Source: T1Sed10-7 sp041686695 (GTDB lineage: Bacteria; Actinomycetota; Nitriliruptoria; Nitriliruptorales; Nitriliruptoraceae). Taken from it: a DNA stretch of 21,324 bases. Location of the stretch: the NCBI GenBank assembly GCA_041686695.1, contig JAWLDJ010000033.1, forward strand, positions 1 to 21,324. Direction: 5' to 3'. The translations under genes were made by a program, and so were the position numbers. The first letter of the stretch is position 1; every line of letters begins with the position of its first letter. The notes under the pieces are model-generated. The model saw only the letters and a list, made by a program, of their open reading frames with translations, did no database searches and was not told the DNA's origin. This document shows positions 12,794 through 19,084 of this stretch, piece after piece.

Positions 12794-15550
12794 GTGCCCA
12801 CTGACACCGATCCCGTGACCAGCGCCACCGCCGACACCAGCACCGCGCCGGCCGGCACCATCCGTCTGGTCCTGCCGGTCGACGGCATGACCTGCGCGGC
12901 GTGCTCGAACCGGGTCTCCCGGGCGCTCGGCAAGCTCGACGGCGTCGAGCAGGCCAACGTCAACTTCGCCACGCACCGGGCCGCGGTCACCTACGACGCG
13001 TCCAAGGTCGATCCGGCGCAGTTCAAGGCGGCGATCGAGAAGGTCGGCTACGAGGTCCCCGAGGTCCCCGACGACGACGCGGCCTACGAACGTCGCCGGG
13101 TGCGCCTGCGTCGCGACCTGGCGATCGCCACGCTGTTCACGGTCCCGGCCGTGCTGATCTCCATGGTCCCCGCGCTGATGTTCACCGGTTGGCAGTGGGT
13201 CGTGTGGGCGCTCACGACCCCGGTCGTGCTCTACAGCGGTCGGGAGTTCCACCGCAACGCCGCCATGAACCTGCGCCACGGTCAGGTCACGATGGACACG
13301 CTGGTCTCGCTCGGGACCTCGGTGGCCTACGGCTGGTCGGTGGTGGCGCTGCTGTTCCTCGGTGCCGGCACCTTCCACGAGGGCATGCGGCTGAACGTGG
13401 CTGGCCTGCCCGAGGTCTACTTCGAGACCGCCGCAGCCATCATCACCGCCATCATCCTCGGGCGCGTGTTCGAGCATCGCGCCAAGGGCCGGTCCTCCCA
13501 GGCCATCAAGCGCCTACTCGAGCTCGGCGCCAAGACCGCCACCCTCGAGGACGGCACCGAGCTCCCCGTCGAGCGGCTCGAGGTCGGGATGCGGGTCATG
13601 GTCCGCCCCGGTGAACGTATCCCGAGCGACGGGGTGGTCACCTCGGGCAGCTCCGCCGTGGACACCTCGATGATCACCGGTGAGCCGGTCCCCGTCGAGG
13701 TCGGCGAGGGCGACGAGGTCGTCGGCGGCACGGTCAACGAGTCCGGCCGGTTGATCGTCGAGCTGACGGCGGTCGGCAACCAGACCCTGCTCGCCCAGAT
13801 CGTCGACCTGGTCGCCCAGGCCCAGGGCGGCAAGGCGCCGATCGAGGCGCTGGTCGACCGCGTCTCGGCGGTCTTCGTCCCGATCGTGCTGGTGATCGCC
13901 GCGGCCACCTTCGGCTTCTGGATCGTCTCCGGCCTCGGCGTCTCCGACGCCATCACCCGCGCGGTCGCGGTGCTGGTGATCGCCTGCCCCTGCGCCCTGG
14001 GATTGGCGACCCCGACCGCGATCATGGTCGGCACGGGGCGCGGAGCCTCCCTCGGCGTCCTGATCAAGGGTGCGGAGGTCCTCGAGTCCACGCGCACGGT
14101 CGACACCGTGCTGCTGGACAAGACCGGCACCGTCACCGAGGGTCGGATGACGCTGACCGACGTCGAGGTCGCGGGTCGCCTCAGCGCTGCCGAGCACCAG
14201 CAGCTGCTCGGTGCTGTCGCTGCCGTGGAGGATGCCTCGGAGCACCCGATCGCCCGCGCCATCGCCGCTGGACTGCGTGATCGCCTCGACGCCACCACGC
14301 TGCCCGAGGTCGTGGCCTTCCGCGCGCTCCCGGGCCTCGGGGTCACCGGACAGGTCGACGGCGAGGAGATCCTCGTCGGCCGGGCCAGCCTGTTCGCCGA
14401 GCGGGGCTGGACGGTCCCCGAGGACCTGGAGGTCCACCGCACCGCGACGGAGCAGGCCGGTCGGACCGCGGTACTCGCCGGTCGTGCCGGGGCGGCGGAA
14501 CTCGTGCTGGCGGTCGCCGATCAGATCAAGCCGCACTCCCGTGAGGCCGTCGCTGCGCTGCAGGAGCTCGGCCTGACCACCGTGCTCGTCACGGGCGACA
14601 ACCGCACGACCGCTCGAGCCGTCGCGGACGAGGTCGGCATCGACGAGGTGATCGCCGAGGTGCTCCCGCAGGACAAGGAGCAGGTCGTCCGGGAGCTCCA
14701 GGACGAGGGGCACCTCGTCGCCATGGTCGGTGACGGCGTCAACGACGCTCCGGCGCTGGCCCGTGCTGATCTCGGCATCGCGATGGGCACCGGCACCGAC
14801 GTGGCCATCGAGGCCGGCGAGGTCACGCTGGTGTCCGGAGACCTGCGCGCCGCCGCCGACGCGGTCGCGCTGTCGCGGCGGACGCTCAGGACGATCCGCG
14901 GCAACCTGGTCTGGGCGTTCGGCTACAACACCGCGGCGATCCCACTGGCTGCGGCAGGGTTCCTCAACCCCATGGTCGCCGCCTTCGCCATGGGCTTCTC
15001 CTCGGTGTTCGTGGTGACCAACTCGCTCAGGCTCCGGCAGTTCCGGGGGCTGCGTGCCGCGAGCCCGACGCCTCGCGAGCACGTCGAGGCGTGGGGGCTC
15101 CGGGTGGCTTTCGTGGGCCTGGTCGCCCTCGTGGTGCTGGCCGGTGTGGAGTTCCAGCGCAGCCTCCTGCCTGGCCGCACCGTGCCGGTGGAGCTCAGCG
15201 ACGGCCTCTCCGTGGAACGGATCGTCGCGGAGCCGGGAGAGAAGTTGACCTTCGAGCTCGTCTCCGACCGCCCGGCCGAGTTCCTGCTCGTGTCCGAGGA
15301 CCAGGCCTCGATGGTGACCCCGACGTTGCCGTCCGAGGGGACGGGTGCCCCCGGTGCGGGCATGGACGCCGATGACCAGATGCCACTGGCGCACGGCCAC
15401 GACGACCGGCGGGTCGGCACCGTGGTCCCACCCGACACCGTCGTGCGGTTCACCTGGACGTTGCCCGACGATGCCGGTGAGCTCACCGAACTGGTGGCGT
15501 TGGAGACCACCACCGGCGCCACTGCCGGGTTCACCGTCCCGGGCTCCTAG
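12794..15550 (+). CDS. copA: Copper-translocating P1B-type ATPase with an added C-terminal membrane helix and extracytoplasmic domain
   Basis: This 918-residue protein pumps Cu(I) out of the cytoplasm at the cost of ATP. In order: one HMA domain with GMTC34-AAC37; membrane helices from about 110; the actuator motif TGEP; the ion site C398-P399-C400 in IACPCALGLATP; D442-KTGT (phosphorylated Asp); H484-P in the nucleotide domain; G646-DGVND; then YN (GYNTAA) and M-x-x-S-S (MGFSS) in the last two core helices, which together with CPC mark copper ATPases. A usual CopA ends soon after NSLRLR. Here an extra helix (about 769-788, VAFVGLVALVVLAGVEF) and ~130 more residues follow. With eight core helices the extension would sit outside. 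It reads like a beta-sandwich (VERIVAEPGEKLTFELVS ... GTVVPPDTVVRFTWTLPD) with a Met/His-containing loop (GMDADDQMPLAHGHDD). The GTG at 12794 has GAGG 6 nt upstream; a GTG at 12815 is the alternative. Confidence 0.95.
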   Translation: MPTDTDPVTSATADTSTAPAGTIRLVLPVDGMTCAACSNRVSRALGKLDGVEQANVNFATHRAAVTYDASKVDPAQFKAAIEKVGYEVPEVPDDDAAYERRRVRLRRDLAIATLFTVPAVLISMVPALMFTGWQWVVWALTTPVVLYSGREFHRNAAMNLRHGQVTMDTLVSLGTSVAYGWSVVALLFLGAGTFHEGMRLNVAGLPEVYFETAAAIITAIILGRVFEHRAKGRSSQAIKRLLELGAKTATLEDGTELPVERLEVGMRVMVRPGERIPSDGVVTSGSSAVDTSMITGEPVPVEVGEGDEVVGGTVNESGRLIVELTAVGNQTLLAQIVDLVAQAQGGKAPIEALVDRVSAVFVPIVLVIAAATFGFWIVSGLGVSDAITRAVAVLVIACPCALGLATPTAIMVGTGRGASLGVLIKGAEVLESTRTVDTVLLDKTGTVTEGRMTLTDVEVAGRLSAAEHQQLLGAVAAVEDASEHPIARAIAAGLRDRLDATTLPEVVAFRALPGLGVTGQVDGEEILVGRASLFAERGWTVPEDLEVHRTATEQAGRTAVLAGRAGAAELVLAVADQIKPHSREAVAALQELGLTTVLVTGDNRTTARAVADEVGIDEVIAEVLPQDKEQVVRELQDEGHLVAMVGDGVNDAPALARADLGIAMGTGTDVAIEAGEVTLVSGDLRAAADAVALSRRTLRTIRGNLVWAFGYNTAAIPLAAAGFLNPMVAAFAMGFSSVFVVTNSLRLRQFRGLRAASPTPREHVEAWGLRVAFVGLVALVVLAGVEFQRSLLPGRTVPVELSDGLSVERIVAEPGEKLTFELVSDRPAEFLLVSEDQASMVTPTLPSEGTGAPGAGMDADDQMPLAHGHDDRRVGTVVPPDTVVRFTWTLPDDAGELTELVALETTTGATAGFTVPGS

Positions 15551-15565
15551 GCTGCCTGAGGCAGC
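15551..15565 (+). terminator. Small hairpin directly after the copA stop
   Basis: GCTGCC-TGA-GGCAGC, a perfect 6-bp stem with a 3-nt loop, begins at the base after the TAG. There is no T-tract, and the next gene starts 66 nt after the copA stop. It may be an attenuating or RNA-stabilising hairpin rather than a full terminator. Confidence 0.35.
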
Positions 15566-15590
15566 GGTCGGGCAGCCGTCGGCCGCTGAC

Positions 15591-15602
15591 GTCGGTACCG
15601 AC
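15591..15602. promoter_or_regulatory. 12-bp perfect palindrome before the flavoprotein gene
   Basis: GTCGGTACCGAC lies two bases before the GAGGAG ribosome binding site. It could be an operator or a chance palindrome in GC-rich DNA. Confidence 0.25.
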
Positions 15603-15616
15603 CTGAGGAGCACCAC

Positions 15617-16993
15617 GTGGCGGAACGTTTGATCGTCATCGGCGGCGATGCGGCGGGGATGTCCGCCGCCTCACAGGCCCGGCGGCTCAAGGGGCCGGAC
15701 GAACTTCAGATCCTTGCCTTCGAGCGGGGGGAATACACCTCCTACGCCGCCTGCGGCATCCCCTACTGGATCGGTGGGCTGATCGACGAGCGGGACGAGC
15801 TCGTCGCTCGTGCCCCCGAGGTGTTCCGCGAGAAGCAGTCGATCGACGTGCGGACCGGCCACGAGGTGACCGCCATCGACACCGATGCGCGGACCGTCAC
15901 GGTGCGCGACCTCGATGCCGGTGAGGAGTCCGACCACGGCTACGACCAGTTGCTGATCGCCACCGGTGCCACCCCGCTGCGTCCCCCGGTGCCCGGCATC
16001 GATGCCGAGGGCGTCTTCGGGGTCCAGACCCTCGATCATGGCCAGCGGGTGCTCGATGCGCTGGAGGCACGCGACCCCCGGCGGGCCGTGGTCATCGGCG
16101 CCGGCTACATCGGTATCGAGATGGCCGAGGCCATGTTGCTGCGTGGCCTCGAGGTCCACGTCGTCGAGATGGCGGACCAGCCGATGTCCACCCTCGATCC
16201 CGATGTCGGGGAGCTCGTCGCCGACGCGATGCGTCGCATGGGGATGCACCTCCACCTCGGTGTCGCCGTGGAGGGGATCGAGACCGGTACCGACGGCTGG
16301 ATCCGTGGTGTCGTGACCGCAGCAGGCACCCTGGAGGCGGACATCGCGGTGCTCGGGACGGGGACCCGGCCCTTCAGCGACCTGGCCCGTGAGTCCCAGA
16401 TCCCGATCGGCCCGTCGCGCGGGATCGTCACCGACCGGCGTCAGCACACCCCGGTCGACGGGGTGTGGTCGGCCGGTGACTGCGCGGAGACCTTCCACCG
16501 GGTGTCCCGTTCGCCGGTCTCGATCGCGCTCGGCACCATCGCCAACAAGCAGGGTCGCATCGCGGGGCTGAACCTCGGCGGCACCTACAGCGCCTTCCCG
16601 GGGGTGCTCGGCACCGCCGTCACCAAGGTCTGCGAGGTGGAGATCGCTCGAACGGGACTGGGCGAAGCCGCGGCGGCGGCAGCGGGCTTCGAGACCGTCG
16701 CGGGGACCATCACCGGCACCACCCGGGCGCACTACTACCCGGATGCCACCCCGATCACCATCAAGGCGGTGGCGGAGCGAGGGACCGGTCGGTTGCTCGG
16801 TGCGCAGATCATCGGGCGTGAGGGGGCCGCCAAGCGGATCGACGTCTTCGCCACGGCGTTGTGGAACGAGATGACCGTGGACGAGCTGCTCAACGTCGAT
16901 CTGTCCTACGCACCGCCGTTCTCGCCGGTGTGGGATCCGGTGCTGATCGCGGCCCGCAAGGTCGACGGGGCGGTGCGCAGCGCCGGCCTGTGA
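15617..16993 (+). CDS. CoA-disulfide reductase / NADH oxidase-like FAD-dependent oxidoreductase
   Basis: This 458-residue flavoprotein has an N-terminal FAD motif (IGGDAAGMSAAS, 8-19), a redox cysteine C46 in SYAACGIPYWIGG, an NAD(P) motif (VVIGAGYIGIEMAEA), the second FAD motif ending WSAGDCAE, and the C-terminal dimerisation domain (LGAQIIGREGAAKRIDVFAT, LSYAPPFSPVWDP). A single cysteine in this position is the mark of the CoA-disulfide reductase/NADH oxidase/persulfide reductase group, which uses Cys-S-S-CoA or Cys-SOH. No rhodanese domain is fused. The GTG at 15617 has GAGGAG 6 nt upstream. It follows copA by 66 nt on the same strand, so it may share the copper promoter and protect low-molecular-weight thiols, but that is inference. 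Confidence 0.9.
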   Translation: MAERLIVIGGDAAGMSAASQARRLKGPDELQILAFERGEYTSYAACGIPYWIGGLIDERDELVARAPEVFREKQSIDVRTGHEVTAIDTDARTVTVRDLDAGEESDHGYDQLLIATGATPLRPPVPGIDAEGVFGVQTLDHGQRVLDALEARDPRRAVVIGAGYIGIEMAEAMLLRGLEVHVVEMADQPMSTLDPDVGELVADAMRRMGMHLHLGVAVEGIETGTDGWIRGVVTAAGTLEADIAVLGTGTRPFSDLARESQIPIGPSRGIVTDRRQHTPVDGVWSAGDCAETFHRVSRSPVSIALGTIANKQGRIAGLNLGGTYSAFPGVLGTAVTKVCEVEIARTGLGEAAAAAAGFETVAGTITGTTRAHYYPDATPITIKAVAERGTGRLLGAQIIGREGAAKRIDVFATALWNEMTVDELLNVDLSYAPPFSPVWDPVLIAARKVDGAVRSAGL

Positions 16994-17000
16994 GGCCGCA

Positions 17001-17051
17001 GACCCGGCCCGGCCGCCGACCCGGCCTGGCCGCCGACCCGGACGGGCCGTT
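17001..17051. repeat. Three tandem 17-bp repeats filling a convergent spacer
   Basis: GACCCGGCCCGGCCGCC (17001-17017), a one-change copy (17018-17034) and a diverged copy (17035-17051) occupy nearly all of the 62 bp between the converging flavoprotein and ATP-grasp genes. The GGCC-rich units can form several hairpins, so the array may serve as a terminator. Confidence 0.8.
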
Positions 17052-17055
17052 GGGT

Positions 17056-17964
17056 TCAGGCCTTGCGACGCGCCCGGTTGGTGGCCTTCTCCTCGGCGTG
17101 GTTGGCGATGTACTCGATGACCTTGCCGGCCACGTCCACACCCGTCGCGGACTCGATGCCCTCCAGGCCCGGTGAGGAGTTGACCTCGAGGACGACCGGC
17201 CCATGGTTGGAGCGCATCAGGTCGACACCGGCGATCGTGAGTCCGAGGATCTTCGCCGCCCGCTTGGCCGTGGCGCGCTCCTCAGGGGTCAACCGGATCC
17301 GTCGTGCCACTCCACCCCGGTGGACGTTCGAGCGGAAGTCACCCGCAGCCGCGGTGCGCTCCATGGCGGCGACGACGCGGTTGCCCACCACGAAGGCTCG
17401 GATGTCGCTGCCACCGGCTTCCTTGATGAACTCCTGCACGAGGATGTTGGCATCGAGTTGGCGGAAGGCGCCGATGACCGACTCAGCGGCCTTGGTGGTC
17501 TCCGCGAGCACCACCCCCATCCCCTGGGTGCCCTCCAACAGCTTGACGACCAACGGCGCCCCCCCGACCAGCGAGATCAGGCCCTCGAGGTCCTTCGTCG
17601 AGTGCGCGAACGAGGTCACGGGCAGGCCCACCCCTTCCGCAGCCAGCAGCTGGAGCGAGCGCAGCTTGTCGCGCGAGCGGGAGATGGCCTGGGACTCCAC
17701 TGCGGGGTAGACGCCCATCATCTCGAACTGCCGCACGACGGCGGTGCCGTAGAAGGTGTGCGTGGCGCCGATGCGCGGGATGACGGCATCGATGCCCTCG
17801 AGCTTGCTCCCGCCGTACACGATCGCCGGACGGTGCGAGGTGATGTCGATCACGCACCTGAGGTAGTCGACGATCCGGACCGTGTGTTCGCGTTGCTCGG
17901 CGGCCTCCTTCAGCCGTCTGGTGGAGTACAGCTGGGCGTTGCGGGAGAGGATCGCGATGTTCAC
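17056..17964 (-). CDS. RimK-family ATP-grasp alpha-L-glutamate ligase
   Basis: This 302-residue protein has the RimK layout: a short N-terminal domain (NIAILSRNAQLYSTRRLKEA), a central domain, and ATP-grasp from about 95. Visible features are SRSRDKLRSLQLLA (95-108), K141 in PLVVKLLEGTQGMGV, VQEF (177-180), D187-x-R189, and VLEVNSSPGLEGIE (258-271) with the Mg-binding Glu and Asn. RimK adds glutamates to ribosomal protein S6 or makes polyglutamate; relatives modify cofactors such as F420 or ligate peptides, so the acceptor is unknown. The GTG at 17964 gives the family length (about 300) and starts directly at the conserved strand; the open frame continues upstream with ~50 Arg/Pro-rich residues that look non-coding. 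It converges on the flavoprotein gene. Confidence 0.92.
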   Translation of the reverse strand: MNIAILSRNAQLYSTRRLKEAAEQREHTVRIVDYLRCVIDITSHRPAIVYGGSKLEGIDAVIPRIGATHTFYGTAVVRQFEMMGVYPAVESQAISRSRDKLRSLQLLAAEGVGLPVTSFAHSTKDLEGLISLVGGAPLVVKLLEGTQGMGVVLAETTKAAESVIGAFRQLDANILVQEFIKEAGGSDIRAFVVGNRVVAAMERTAAAGDFRSNVHRGGVARRIRLTPEERATAKRAAKILGLTIAGVDLMRSNHGPVVLEVNSSPGLEGIESATGVDVAGKVIEYIANHAEEKATNRARRKA

Positions 17965-18245
17965 GGCAGGCTGGCTCCGCGCTGGCGGGTGGGCAGGGGT
18001 ACAGAGCAGGCGGCCTCGCCGCGGGCGTCGGAGGCCACCAGGAGGCCGGGCGCACGAGCCCGCACCGTAGTGCGACCACACGGGCTCTACAGCGACGTCC
18101 TGGCTGGCCGAGTGGGCCATGCGTGCCCCTGTCGGAGCGGTAGCGTGGGGGCACGTCCCGGTGTCGCTGTGCTGGCCTCAGGCGCCGTGCCGCACCGCCG
18201 ACGGAGTGCGGGGCGCCCGACGCGACCGATGACGAAGGCGACGAA
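17965..18245. other. Spacer between divergent ATP-grasp and DUF3309-like genes
   Basis: 281 bases with no supported gene; both flanking promoters should lie here. CGTGCCCC (18122-18129) and GGGGCACG (18148-18155) form a perfect 8-bp inverted repeat with 18 bp between. The loop holds TAGCGT, a possible plus-strand -10. No strong promoter pair was found for the minus-strand gene. Confidence 0.4.
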
Positions 18246-18404
18246 GTGGTCCAGATCGTCCCGACCGTGCTGCTCGCCCTGCTGGTGATCTTCGCGATGC
18301 CGGTGTGGCCCCACAGCCGCGGTTGGGGGTGGCCGCCGGCGGGCATCCTGGCCATGGGACTGGCGACGCTGGTGCTGTTCTCGTTGACCGTGGCCCCCGA
18401 GTAG
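18246..18404 (+). CDS. DUF3309-like small membrane protein
   Basis: This 52-residue protein consists of a hydrophobic helix (IVPTVLLALLVIFAM), the motif PVWPHSRGWGWPPAGIL, and a second hydrophobic helix (LAMGLATLVLFSLTV). DUF3309 proteins share this plan with a central WPHSRSWGYGPSG-like motif; their function is unknown. The GTG at 18246 has GAAGG 7 nt upstream. It lies only 6 nt from the end of the convergent HhH-GPD gene, too close for a separate terminator. It is short enough for automatic annotation to miss. Confidence 0.75.
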   Translation: MVQIVPTVLLALLVIFAMPVWPHSRGWGWPPAGILAMGLATLVLFSLTVAPE

Positions 18405-18410
18405 CGGCGG

Positions 18411-18989
18411 TCAGCCCTCGGCTGCCTTCGCCGCGGCCTTGGCTGCCTGTTTCGACTCCCGCACCCGCTGCAACGAACCCTCGTCCGTGACGTCGGCGAT
18501 GGAACGGAAGCCCGGTTCGGCGTAGGCGCCGGCGGCCTCCTCCCAGCCCTCGGGCCGAACGCCACACTGCTTGCCGAGCAGCGCGATGAAGATCCGGGCC
18601 TTCTGCTCCCCGTAGCCCGGGAGCGCCCGCAGCCGTCGCTGGAGGTCGCGCCCGTCCGTGGCACCCTGCCACACCTCGGCCGCATCCCCGCCGTGGTGCT
18701 CGAGGAGGTGGTTGGCGAGCGCGTGGACCCGCTTGGCCATCGATCCCGGGTAGCGGTGGATCGCCGGCTTGATCCGGAACAGCGCCTCCAGCTCCTTCGG
18801 ATCGGTCGCCGCCACCGTCGCGGGCTCCAGAGGGCCATCCAGCCGCTCTGCCAATCGGGCGGGGCCGAGGAACGCGACCTCCATGGCGATCTGCTGGTCC
18901 AGCAGCATCCCCATCGACAACGCGAACGGGTTCTCGGACAACAGGCGATCCGCCTGCTCGTCGCCGGTCAAACGCAAGCGCGTGTCCAT
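18411..18989 (-). CDS. HhH-GPD superfamily protein (base-excision-repair fold, uncharacterised)
   Basis: This 192-residue protein resembles the uncharacterised actinobacterial HhH-GPD family (TIGR03252 as I recall): ENPFALSMGMLLDQQIAMEVAF (20-41), a helical middle, then the helix-hairpin-helix RALPGYGEQKARIFIALLGKQ (121-141), which should grip DNA backbone. DNA glycosylases of this fold need an Asp about 18-20 residues after the hairpin and often a Lys inside it. Here the Lys is shifted one place (LPGYGEQK) and the later segment reads VRPEGWEEA, without an obvious Asp, so the chemistry is unclear. The C-terminus is a Lys/Ala-rich helix. The ATG at 18989 fits the conserved start; an earlier start would add ~30 Arg-rich residues. 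It may share a transcript with the penicillin-binding protein gene 92 nt upstream. Confidence 0.8.
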   Translation of the reverse strand: MDTRLRLTGDEQADRLLSENPFALSMGMLLDQQIAMEVAFLGPARLAERLDGPLEPATVAATDPKELEALFRIKPAIHRYPGSMAKRVHALANHLLEHHGGDAAEVWQGATDGRDLQRRLRALPGYGEQKARIFIALLGKQCGVRPEGWEEAAGAYAEPGFRSIADVTDEGSLQRVRESKQAAKAAAKAAEG

Positions 18990-19033
18990 CGTTGGCCTCG
19001 CCCTCCTGGGTCGTACGAGTGCTCGGGTCCGTT

Positions 19034-19084
19034 GCCGTCGGTGTCGGTCAGCCGTCGGTGTCGGCCAGCCGCGGGCGTCGGTCA
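19034..19084. repeat. Three tandem 17-bp repeats at the 3' end of the penicillin-binding protein gene
   Basis: GCCGTCGGTGTCGGTCA (19034-19050), a one-change copy (19051-19067) and a copy with three changes (19068-19084). The last TCA, at 19082-19084, is the stop codon of the penicillin-binding protein on the minus strand, so the array could have arisen by duplication of the gene end. Confidence 0.85.

Noticed and set aside
13514..15616. 700-residue minus-strand frame opposite copA
   Set aside because: Antisense of an unmistakable P1B ATPase; composition is Asp/Gly/His/Arg-rich with no domain.
17965..18120. N-terminal extension of the RimK-like ligase
   Set aside because: Arg/Pro-rich, unlike the family, and the GTG at 17964 gives the normal RimK length.
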